NCBI GenBank assembly: GCA_023078555.1 | Contig: CM041203.1 | Coordinates: 1,751,481-1,815,480, forward strand | Reading direction: 5' to 3' | From: Ulva prolifera | Taxonomy: Eukaryota > Chlorophyta > Ulvophyceae > Ulvales > Ulvaceae | DNA length: 64,000 nt | Shown here: positions 45,404-56,900 of the stretch, in pieces | Layout: each line of letters opens with the position of its first letter | Position numbering within the stretch: position 1 is the stretch's first letter | Notes under the pieces: model-generated | Seen by the model: the letters and a program-made list of their open reading frames with translations, nothing else | Told to the model about the DNA's origin: nothing | Databases searched by the model: none | Program-made: the position numbers and the translations under genes

Positions 45404-46880
45404 ATGGTGCGAGAGTGCCAGCTGAAAGTCGGGCAGACAGTAGTCACGGTGATTGATGTTGGGGCTGCGATTAGATCTGTACAGTTCAGCGATCGCGCTG
45501 GCCAGGTGGACGACGTCGTGCTGGGCCATCCAACTCTGGAGGACTACAAAGTGCGCGCCATCTACATACCAAAGGGCCCAAATGAGCAAAACTAAGCACG
45601 TGAGTGCGTTTGTATGACTAGATTGCGGCGTTTCTTGCAGCATGCTCGTAGTATGCAGGTAGATGCACACGGAACTTACTTTGGCTGTGTCGTGGGTCGG
45701 GTAGCAAATCGCATTGCCGGGGCTTCCTTCACACTGCCAGGTCGTGACGATCCCGTTTCGCTAGAAGCCAACGATAGCCCTCATGCACTGCATGGAGGCT
45801 CACATCACTGGGGCAAGAAAGTGTGGGACATGGAGGAAGGTGGCACGCCTGAACAGCCAGCAGTCTGTCTGACCCTTCTGTCTGAGAATGGCGATGCTGG
45901 CTACCCAGGCGAGGTCAAAGCACAAGTCATATACACACTAGCGGTAACAGACGGCAGTCCTGTTCTCTCTGTAGAGATGACGGCTCAGTCGGATGCGCTC
46001 ACACTTGTCAACATGGTGCAGCACACATACTGGAACCTTGCAGGCAAGCAGCGAGTAGCTGCGGTACGCATTGCCATTCCTGCACATGGAGGCACGCATG
46101 GTGCAGATGCTGGTCGACATCATCGCTGGCGTGTGTGAGCAAATGCACGAGACACAGGGCAGCGCCCACGCACGTGCACCCACAAATCGGCAAACTCTCA
46201 GTGCACGAGAAAGTGCAGTGTGCAGGGTGTCAGCATCCATGATCACCAGGTGTGGCTCAACTCTAGCAGCATCACAGAGGTTCAGGATGACTTGATTCCA
46301 ACAGGTATGGCCACATGTCTTGCCTACCTCGAGTGCGAGTCGTAGCATAGGATCATGCTGCAGTCATACTCCAGCGATAATGTTTCTGGGCAGAAATTGG
46401 AGTACCGTTTATGCTGATAGTCACAATGTCTGTGCAGGACAGATCGTGGACGTGGACTCTGTGCTGAATTCAGCATTAGATTTCCGATCTTCCAAAGCTG
46501 TCGGAGAAGCCCTAGCGGAGCTTCCAAACGGCATCGATAACAACTTTGTAGTGGCGCCTTGCAGTAGAGAAGATATGTCAGCTGCCTGCGAGCCCGGTGG
46601 GATGCTGGGGTCCTCCAGAGTGGTGGCAAAGCTGTATTGCCCTGAGAGTGGGCGGGGATTTGAGCTAAGCAGCAATGCACCAGGGGTCCAGATGTACACA
46701 GGAGCCTTCTTGGACGGGGCGCCCGGGAAGGATGGTGTTGTGCATAAGCGTTTCCAAAACGCTTGTTTTGAGACGCAAGCATTTCCCGATGCTGTGCACC
46801 ATGAGGGTTTCCCCTCGCCGCTGATCAAGCCCGGGGAGACGTATCGGCATGAAATGTGCTTCCGTTTCTTCACTCAGTGA
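45404..46880 (+). CDS. GALM: Aldose 1-epimerase (galactose mutarotase)
   Basis: Exons 45404-45550, 45659-46054, 46226-46304 and 46438-46880 keep phase and give about 354 residues. It interconverts alpha and beta anomers of aldoses, feeding the Leloir pathway and general sugar metabolism. Family hallmarks in order are 'YFGCVVGRVANRIAGASF', 'ANDSPHALHGGSHHWGKKVW', the catalytic-His segment 'VNMVQHTYWNLAG', 'HDHQVWLNSSSITEV', 'LIPTGQIVDV', 'GVQMYTGAFLDG' and 'NACFETQAFPDAVH', whose Glu (about E319) is the expected catalytic base. There is no signal peptide, so it is probably cytosolic. ATG at 45404 gives 'MVRECQLKVGQTVVTVIDVG', the usual beta-strand start. Confidence 0.94.
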
Positions 46881-47392
46881 TTGGGTCAGCAGCCCGCGGT
46901 GCGACGATTACTCTACAACAGCTTCCCTGCAGCATCTGGCATCGCTACGTGAGATGAGTTGTAACTAGTTGGCATGGTTTGAACATGATTCCGGGTTGAT
47001 GTGAGCAAAATCAGCGGGTCAAAGGTACCTGCAATTGATGATTGCACTGACTGCTACGGCTGGGCTTATGGAGCTGGCGATTTGCGCTCAACCACATTAA
47101 TATGATCAAGTTCGAACTGGGTCTCGACTTTCCGGGAGACCTGCTACGACATCTTGCCTCATGCGAGAGCTTCCTTGAATGCCCGATGAAGTGTGCAGAG
47201 TGAACGTGTAACACTATGTTCTACCCATAGTCGAGCTGTGATGAACGAAGGTGATTTTGTGACTGCGTCGTCCACATCCGTCGCGACAACTTAGATTGAA
47301 CTGTGGGGCGGGCTCTAGACTAGCGAACAGCGTGATCAACCGTCGGCGCTGAACCTGCATGTTGCTATGATTAAGTGAAGCTAACTTGCCGG
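46881..47392. other. epimerase 3' region and SMC3 upstream region
   Basis: 512 bp. A TGTAA at 46960-46964, 80 nt after the epimerase stop, is the likely polyadenylation signal. No gene was seen; the SMC3 promoter is expected at the right end. Confidence 0.45.
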
Positions 47393-50300
47393 ATGCACAT
47401 CAAGCAGGTGCGCAGGCTTCTGAGCGTCCATGTTCCATTTGCGCAGGGCTCCCAAATTCAGAATAGATGAGTTCCAGGTCCTCGTGCATGGCTTCAAAAG
47501 CTACAAAGATCAGGCGCGACTAGAAGAATTGAGCCCACAAGTGAATGTAGTCGGTGCGTGCTCTTGCTTTCCCAGCGGATGATCGAACGGAGTCATCTCA
47601 AACACAACACTGCCGAGCCAATCTCCGGAGGTGCTAGCATGCTACTACAGCCAATATGAATTTCCTTGTACTTTGCACACTGTCTGATCTTACGTTTCCT
47701 CTTCCCTATCGCGTGCCATGCATCCTCACCGTGCTGCGATGGGTGTTGGCTCAAAGTAGTTGCTTAACTCGCCTCGACAAGGTAGATCACCAACTGTGCT
47801 AATTCTGAGTGCAGTTGGTGCAAATGGTTCCGGGAAGTCCAACTTTTTTCACGGTGTGCTTCATCACTGAGTCTGTGCTTCGCCGATTTGTTGGCTCTGA
47901 ATGAGGATGGGTTCATGACAAGACTGAGCCTCACTGATGTTGCTGTATGTAGCCATCAGATTTGTGATCGACTCTTTTGATGGGAATGAGGGCGATTCGA
48001 AGGCATACCGGCAGTCGCTACTCCATGTGCGCAGTGATTGCTTACTGGCCTGACTGCATGCGTGCAAATCTGGCGCCGGTTTGATCACAAATAGCAGTTC
48101 TTGAGTGCTGTGGAAAGCTGATATCTCGCTGTTCGGTGTGCAGGAGGGCACTGGGCACTCAGTTCATCAAGCATGGGTTGAGCTTGTCTTCGACAACTCA
48201 GATCGCAGATTGGGGGTGAGTTTCTGATCACGGCAGACATTTTGTCCAAGAACCTATGGCAGACCATATTTCAGGCCTGCAGTCATGATCGGGTATGTCT
48301 ATGTTGCAGAGTGACTCGGACACCGTGCACCTTCGGCGAACAATCACACTCAAAGAGGACAAATTCCGCCTCGATTCAAAGCACATCAGCAAACGCGAGG
48401 TGTGACAACAGCTATAAGACACCCGGCAGGCAGTGATGTGTGGAATCTTCAACTGTTTGCATGATGAGCTGGAGCATGTGTGCAGGTGCAAAATGTGCTC
48501 GAGGCTGCTGGGTTCTCTCGCACAAACCCATACAACATTGTGCAGCAGGGCAAAATCGCTCAGATGGCCAAATTATCTGACGAAGAGCGCCTCAACTTGC
48601 TGAAGGAAGTTGGAGGTGCATCTCTGTATGAAGTAAAGCGCAAGGAGTCGCAGCAAACCCTCGAGAGCCAGAAGGCGCAAGTTGCGGAAATCGACGCCAC
48701 GGTCCGTTGCCCTAGCACTATCCGTTGCACATTCAATGCAAGATGTCACCTGCAGATCCAGCCCACGTGTGATGGCGCCGAGATAGTGTATCGTGATTTA
48801 AACAGCGGTTTGCTGATGCAGCTGCACACGATATCAGAGAGGCTGGAGAAGCTTGAGAGTGAGCGGGAAGAGCTTCTGGAGTACCAGAGCCTGGACAGGA
48901 GGCGGCGTGCCATCGAGTACTGCATCCTCCACAACGACCGCGCAGCGAAAGTGGAGCAGATCAATGATGTACGTGCTCTGCCCTTGATGCCTCCTCCACA
49001 CAGCACGACTGTAATGCTGCGCAAATTGAGGAGTGGTGCCGTTGAATCGCATCACAAGTGTATTCCATGATTTCTGTAGTGAAAACCATCATGACAGTGT
49101 GTGCGCATGTACCCAGAGACAGCCTTGTCAAGGGACAACAGTCACTTTCTGGGAATGGTGAGACCAAGGTGTGTGATGTGGTATACAGGTCAAGGAGAAG
49201 CAAGAAAGAGTCCAGCAAGATGCAGATCGCGCACGCGAGAATGCTGAAAATAGCGCAGAGAATCGGAACACGCTGCAAGAAGATCTCAACAAAAGGCAGC
49301 AAGAGGCCTCAAAATGTGAAAAAGCTCTGACCTCACTGCAGAAGCAGATCGATGGTCTTACTCAGAAGAAGGCCGCCTTGGAGATAGACAAGGATGAGCT
49401 TGAAAAGAAAATCGACTCGGCAGCAACAGACAAGGTGTGGAGCGATGCTCACAGCTGCTCGCAGACACTACGGCCTGGAATTGGTAACGTGTTTCATAAT
49501 GAAATTCATTCGCTAGCAGAGCATGATGGGCTGATGGATACTCTTACAGGCATATCTTGAAGACATGATCCATAGGTTGGAAGCCGACGTGGCGAGAGAG
49601 GAGCCAAAGCTTCAAGCTGCTCGCACAAAACGTGATGCCCTGGCACAAGATGCAAAGGCATTGCAGCAGAAAGCTGAACAGATCGAATCCGAACGGGATG
49701 CTCTGTTCAAACAAAACAGGCAAAGCCGGTTTCATACAAAGGTGCAACCGCTGATGCTTGCAAGTTCGCAATTTATGTGCCTTGCGAGCAGTTGTCTCTA
49801 CACAGCACATGAGCACAAGTTGTTTGTTTGCAAGCACAATAATCTGCACATCTGAACTGTTACAGGAGGAGCGAGATGCGTTTCTGACAGAGGAAATTTC
49901 TGCGGCAAACGATGCAATCCGCAGTCACTGTAAAGCTCTAAAATCTGCCGAGGCTGAGCGGGCGAAAGCTGCGAAGTGTCTTCAAGAAGCACAGGATGAG
50001 TTGGCACAGACACGTGCTGAAAAGTCACAGGCGGATGAGCAGCGCAACTCTGCATTGGCAGCGTTTCGAGAGGCAGATAGTCAACAGAACAGTCTCATGG
50101 AAGAGTGCGCGCCTGAATCCCCACATGCTGTACCGCGTCAGCCGATGGGATAGTAGGCAGCATGCATCGTCGTTTTGACACTGATGGGGGGCGGGTTATG
50201 CAGGCGCAAGGCTCTGTGGAAGAAGGAGCAGGATGCGACAAGCCAGGTGAAGGAGGCTGCGGCTGCAACAAACGATGCCAAGCGAGGGCTCCACAGGAGC

Positions 50301-53300
50301 ATGCCTCATGAGCTTTTCAACTCAGTCGAGTTCCTCATGCAGTCAGTTGCTGAGCAGGGCATCCAGGGTGTGTATGGGCCATTGATCGACCTCATCACCA
50401 TGAAGCCCAACTTGTGGAAGGCAACAGAGGTGTGTCATCATCACATGCTGTTGGTGCCCTCGGTGTGTTATACAAGGCTCCTTCCAGGCAGAGATATGCT
50501 CTTGACATGGCTTGTACTGAGGTGCATGAGACAGCAATCACCTGTGCAGCGGACAGCTGGGAATCGGCTCTTCCAAATTGTCGTGGAGGATGAGGATGTC
50601 GCCACGGTCTGCATTGAGTTGCTGCGGAGGACCAACAAGGGACGCCTGACCTTCCTGCCGCTTGCGCGCCTGAGGCCAGCACTGGTGGATGAGGCCAAGC
50701 TCAACGCGTTTGACCCGAGTCGGCAGTATGGCGATCACCCACTGCATCCGCTTGTGAGGCAGCTCCAGTTTGACAAGACCATTGAAAAGGCAGTGCAGAC
50801 CATCTGGGGCAAGACCTTGATCGCAAAGACAGATGAGATTGCCGCTCAGGCATGTAGGTTTTGTGATGCAGAGTGTGTCACGCGTGACGGAGACAAAGTG
50901 TGCCCCCGGATTTCCAGCATGCTGTATATGGCCTCATTGTGTTCTATGGACCTGCACCTTATGCGGCTGTCTGTCTGCAGTTTACATCCAAAGGCACGGT
51001 CGATGGTGGCTATGTGGACAACAGGAAGTTGCGGCTGGCCCTGCATGCTGAGCACAAGGCGAAGCGGCAGGCGTTGCAGGCTCTGCAATCCGAGCTTTTG
51101 AGCATACAGGTTGATGTGCCCAAAATTGATGAGAAAATCAAGACGGCACAGCACACTGTGCTGACAGCAGACAAGGCCAGGAAAGCAGCAGAAGGGGAAG
51201 TGTCCAGGGTAAAAGAGAAGCTAGCCTACATCACCCGGCAGGTGTGTTTTAGTGTCACCATGCCAGAGCGAGTTTGGAGCGCTGAATCGGTTTGCAAGGA
51301 GTACGATTGCAGGTTGAGCAGAATCAACAGCTGCTGGACAAGCGAGTGGAGCAAGCTGTAGCATGTCAAACACGCCTCGACAGAGGCACAGCTCGAGTGA
51401 AGCAGCTCGAGTCTGAGCTGGCATCACCTATGGCCGGACAGGCCACCGCCAAAGATCGAGAGCATCTGAAGTTATTGCAGGTGCGTCTGATCATGACTGC
51501 CAACACCCAGGCTTGATTTGTGTGACACCTGGCCTAGAGTTGTAGGCACGCATCCGTGCCTTGCAATCTCGAATACCCCAGACGATCGTCGAATTGTGAA
51601 GCTTTCAAAGCTTTTCATGCACATTTTGCAGCAAAGGAAAGAGGAGAATGGGAGCAGTGTTGCAAAGAATCGTAGCGATATCAGGAGCGCTGATGACGAG
51701 GTACATGAACACCAGACTCGTTTGGTCGCCTACAAGAGCAGCCTTGACAAGAAACGGCTAGACCTTGAAGCGCGCAACAGTGGTGAAGATCCACAGGAAG
51801 TACTTGGACAGAAATCCTCAGAGCTTCAGGAAACTGTCAGTGCCCTGGAACACGACAGTGGGCAAGCCAAGCAGCTGAGGAAATCACTGAGAGGCCTGCG
51901 CGACCAGATTGAGAAGGCGCAAATGGCACTGGACACGCATGATGAACAGGAGGTGCGCACCTTGTCATGCATTGTTTGTGGATGTGAGGTCTGCGACAGG
52001 CCACAATGTGATCATCACAGTCATTCGCGCACATTTGCATATCGTGCATGGGCTGGACGTCCGTGTCCTGACGTACATTGCAAGTACCATATGCTGTTGC
52101 AAGTACAATATGTTGTTGCAGGTTGAAATGAACAGAGCACTAGAACGAGAGAAGGAAGATTTGGAGGAGCTAGAGCAACGGAACCAACAATTGCATGCTG
52201 ATAAAGACGACATTGACAGGAAAATGCGGGATCTAGGGGCTTTGGGCGATGCTGTCGGTGAATTTGAGGGCAAGTCAGCAAAGTCTCTGAGCAAGTTGTT
52301 TGCGGAGGTGAGCAAGCAAGTTGAAAAGTTCGGTGGCAGCGTCAACCGCAAAGCTCTAGATGAGCTAAAAACATTCAAAGTGAAGCAGACACAGCTGAAG
52401 AAGAGGCGAATGGTATGTTCTCTGCTGCTTGTGTCACAGACTATGTAGGCACTGTTTCACGGTGTCACTGCCACAGTTTGCCAATGTGTAGGAGCTGACC
52501 GACGCCGAGACTGCGATCAACAGATTGATCACAGAACTGGACAAACGCAAAGAAGACTGTCTGGAGCAGACGTTCCAGGAGGTCAAAACAGCTTTCCAAC
52601 ATGTGTTTGAGGAGCTGGTCCCTGGTGGAAGGGGAGACATACATTATAAAGGCTCCGGGGTGAAGGTACGGCCGTCCTTTACCCCCCCCCCTGCCCCAAC
52701 CATTTTGTGAATTGGTGATTGTTTTTGTGACCGTGTGGTCGGATGGCCATACAGCTCTTGGCAGTGGTAGGTCTACAACTCTATGCTTGTATGCAGGTGA
52801 GCGTCGCTTTCGGTGGCCATGAACCAACCAAAATGAGTCTTCTCAGTGGTGGGCAAAAAACTCTGGTGTCCCTGGCACTCATCTTTGCCATTCAACGCAC
52901 CGATCCCGCTCCATTTTATCTGCTGGACGAGGTTGATGCAGCACTTGACCCTCAGTACAGACAAACTGTGGCGAGAATGCTGAATCGACAGGTACGTCGG
53001 GGGTCACATAGGCCGTCAGCTGTGGCGTCCTCAACCTGATACACCACAACTGCGCGGGCTGATTGTCAAAGGTTCGTGCAGGCAACTGGGGCTCTTCAAG
53101 CAGACGGACACCCGAAGGTGACTCCAGCACAATTCATTGTCACAACTTTCCATCCCCAGATTGTGGAAGTGTGCGACAAAGCGTATGGCGTGGAACACAA
53201 GCATCGGATATCTTCGCTTCGGGAACTTGAGCGGCAGATGGCGCTTGACTTCGTCCGACAAGACAGAACACATGATGCCAGGGCACGCAAGCCAGTCGAG

Positions 53301-53384
53301 AACAACACTGCGGAAGAGCAAGAGCGCGCCCTGAAGCGGCAGAAGGAGAACTCTCCTTCAGCGGAGAACTCCGTAAGAATGTAG
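47393..53384 (+). CDS. SMC3: SMC3, cohesin core ATPase
   Basis: Twenty exons: 47393-47407, 47478-47553, 47815-47853, 47953-48026, 48144-48215, 48310-48399, 48486-48701, 48822-48968, 49189-49434, 49550-49741, 49866-50104, 50204-50429, 50550-50897, 50981-51241, 51313-51480, 51632-51952, 52122-52412, 52492-52665, 52797-52991, 53082-53384. All phases agree, giving about 1230 residues. The 15-nt first exon encodes 'MHIKQ', joining to '[12 protein letters not shown]'. Walker A 'GANGSGKSN' is near residue 32. Long coiled coils flank the hinge ('[16 protein letters not shown]', '[16 protein letters not shown]', '[11 protein letters not shown]'). Signature 'LLSGGQK' is near 1080 and Walker B '[12 protein letters not shown]' near 1106. 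It pairs with SMC1 in sister-chromatid cohesion. The acetylation site reads K-E rather than K-K (residues 107-108). Exon 20 adds '[16 protein letters not shown]', an insertion before 'QFIVTTFHP'. Confidence 0.96.
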
Positions 53385-53900
53385 GACACCAAAAAAGCAC
53401 AAAGCACAATACGTGGTGTTGAATGTTGCGAATATATGAAGTGTAAACGTCTTACACAGATGTGATTGTCGCAACCCTTCGATGAGATGTCTCCAGACAC
53501 CTATTCGATAACACTGACGGAACCAGGTTGCCAATGTATACGGGTGTAGAATGCATCGGCAATGTGATTCTGCGTTTGGATATTCACCAGCGACTTCTTG
53601 CATGGTCTGCAGGCCCGGAGATCGCCTGCGCATGCAAGTGTCTATGGTGCAAGACGCTGCGTTCAAACTCACGTGCCACGCGCCAACACAGGCAGGGCCA
53701 CAAACATCACGCCGAGTGCCTAGTGCATGCCAAAACATGAGAGCCTGCGTCTTACAATGGCGGCATCTGGCTGCCAACGACAGCCTTTCGACCGTTGATC
53801 TGGCACTGTGCTGCGTCCACAGCACTCACAGCGTGACACCGTTCGATTGCAGAGACTCGGACACAACATATGATCGGATCATGTCGTGTTCCCATGAATA
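53385..53900. other. SMC3 3' region and ATR upstream region
   Basis: 516 bp. TGTAA at 53442-53446, 58 nt after the SMC3 stop, is the likely polyadenylation signal. No gene was recognised. The ATR promoter should lie just before 53901. Confidence 0.45.
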
Positions 53901-56900
53901 ATGGATGCAGATTTGAAAGATCTTATCGATCGAATTGCATCGGGCCAGGCCAACGAAGATGATCGTCGTGGCGTCAGCCGGAGATGTGTAGGCATCTCCA
54001 AAGCCGTTCGTGATTGCGCGCATCGATCAAATTATGGACGAGAGCTGGCCAGCTGCTGCGACATTATTTTGTACAGCCTCTCGCGGGTTCCTGGCCTCTC
54101 CGAGTTGGCAGATCCTGAGCCCTTCAGCTTGTCGGTATGGCCTGATTGCGAAGGACCCACAAGCATGATGCGTGCACCTCGCCCGCTAACACAGCTGCCT
54201 GATAGCATTGTCTTGTTTGTGTGGCATGCAGGTGCTGCAGGAGCTGTTGCCTCAGCTGGTTGCAATTCAGCCAAGCAGCGAAGCCTACTGCAAGCTCTGC
54301 TCTACATGCGCACAGCTACTCATGCACCTCCTACATCTCATAACACAGGGGGCCTGCGAGTCTGGGGCTGTTCTCGATGTCTTCATCGATGAGTTGCTCA
54401 GTACTGGGGCCATATATATTCAGGCGACACTTGCAGGCCTGTCGCGGCATGTATGCTCAGCTCCGCTGCAGCCATTCAGCTTGTTCCATGCCACGATTCA
54501 AATGGAACCCGAAGCACAATCCTGGACACGGGCTCAGGGATCTGCAGCTGACAGGCACCCCTATATCTGTGATGTGGAGCCCCTGCCAGGGAACAGCCAT
54601 TCCATCCTGGGCTGGCTCGTCAAAGTACTGCACTGCATGCATCACTTACATGCTGAGCATATGAGCCAGGCATCCGTCACTGTGGCCAGACTGCTGACCA
54701 CATGCCTTCCTGTGTGCCCGGTGCAGCACCTGCAAGCTGCGCTATCGGTGCTTACATCACTGCTCGACACACCTGGACAACACCAGTCAGCTCTCAAGGC
54801 CAAGAACGCAGCCATCGTCAGCAGCTGCCAAGCAGTCTTGAGCCTTGACTGCTCGAGCTATATATTCGGGCCCGATTCATCAGCTGAAGCGCTGGCGGAG
54901 ACCGCAGCAGAGTGCTGGTTGCTCGCTACGGCGTTCATGAACAACAGCGTAGACCCAGGAACTGTGCCCTCTGCACATGCACAGGCATTTGCAGCGTGCT
55001 CCGCAGCTCTACAGCGGCAGCAGACAGCGCACCTCCTCGACATGGCCCAGTATCTGCTGAGGCAGGCCGCATCTTTCGAAGCCCTTCTCGGCTACATAGC
55101 CTGCCTGCCAGCCGCAGCCATTCACAGGCTGCAGCATCGAGATACGGACCGCACAGTCATGTCCAGTGCATCACAGCCCTCTGCCGCGCCGCAAGCAAAG
55201 GTACGGCCCGGAGTCCCCGCTGTCAGCGTGTGAACAGGCCCTTTGGCCTCGTCACTCTGCTGACAACTCTAGGCTGACCGAATGTGAACGTCTATCTACA
55301 CTGCCTGCATGCCTGACCGTGTTGCGGCCAAGTGATGATGGCGACCAAGCCTCACAGTTCACATCATGCTGTCAGTCGACTGACATGGCCTATCTTTTGG
55401 CGTATCATCCCTCCAGCAGGGCTGGGCAATGTAGAGGCACGCCTTGCTGATTGCTGCGAATTATGGATCAATCCCAGATGTGACAGCATTAGAATTCGCT
55501 CTGAATGCCTTCGACTTTGAGCAAAGGCTCTGGTCAACAGCAGCATGCATGGCGCTGGTTCTAATGGTGCCTGCTATCGTGCATGCAACACGGCGTCACG
55601 GTGCAGGCTGCGGGATACGAGGCAAGCGAAAAGAGGGCCCGCCTGGCAAGAGACCACGATGTGCACAGCGGCGGCATCGAGCGCCATGTCCTCCAGTCGC
55701 CGGATGTCAGCACACTCGACGCCGACTCCGCACTGCGCAAACGGGCATCTGCGGTCACGTGCTCGTGTGCGCTGGTGCGCCGCCCTCCCGCCTTCAGCAG
55801 CCGCTGCCGCCCGTTGCTTCTGAACTGCGGCGATGTGAGCTGTTACTCGGCATGTGGTCCCGTTTACTCGGAGTTGTGAATACCCTGTAAACGATACGGC
55901 TCAGTAAATCCAGATTCACTTTGCTTAACTTCAATAGATCATATGGACCATGTGTGGGTACAAGAGGCTGTACATCACGGCAGTTGCTGCTGCATGCAGG
56001 TTCAGGCCTTACCCGCACAGAGTGCGGCAGCTGCGGGGCTGTGGGAGGCGTGGAGTGGGCTCAGGGGCGGCCGCCTGTCCAGCTCCAAGGAAGCACACAG
56101 CCTCGTTGCGGCGTCCTTTGCAGCGTGCTGTGGCGCAACGATTGCTGTGGTGAAGATGGCGCTGCAGGTGCTGCCGTCTGTGTGTATGTACGCATGACCA
56201 CGTGGCCGTATCCAGAGGCACGCTTGTGTCCGCGTCCAGGGCTGAATGTAGGCTTGCCTCGCCACCTGTTTGTCGCCGGGGTCGGTTGCATGGCTGCTGT
56301 TCAGCGGCAGAGGACGAGCTTTTGACATGTCAGCCTGTCTCCTTTGCGTCCACCCATCTGTAGCCATGCAATGTAGAGAGCATGACGGTGGACGCTTGCT
56401 ATGCCCTGCAACTCCAACCTAGTCCCTGAAAACTGATCTCAGCTAGGGACAACCTGATAATAGACGTCGCAAGCGCTGATGCACACGTGCCCTTTCACTC
56501 CCAGGCACACAGGGTAGGCCACGACTGCATCCCAGCCGTGGCCGCGCGCAGGAGCAACGGGCGCACGCCCCCGGCCTTGAGCAGCTGTCGTCGCTCTGCG
56601 CCGCCGGCCTCACGGCCATGCGCACTCTGATGCCCTCTCTCAAGTGCCCCACCGCCACAGCCGCAGCGGCCATGTGCTCCACTGCCCTCTCCCTGCAGCT
56701 GCTGTCCGCAGCCTGCCGCTTCTCCGGTCGCCACGTCCCCCACGGCCTCGACGACGGCGCCCGTGCACCGGAGATCGCGGCAGCGCATGCCGCGGGTGTG
56801 GCCAGCCCCGCGCTCGCGCGGTGCATGATGCTGGCGTCCCATGCATCTGCAGCCATCTCTGACGTCGAGAGGCGCCATGAGGCCGTCACCGCCGGCTCGC

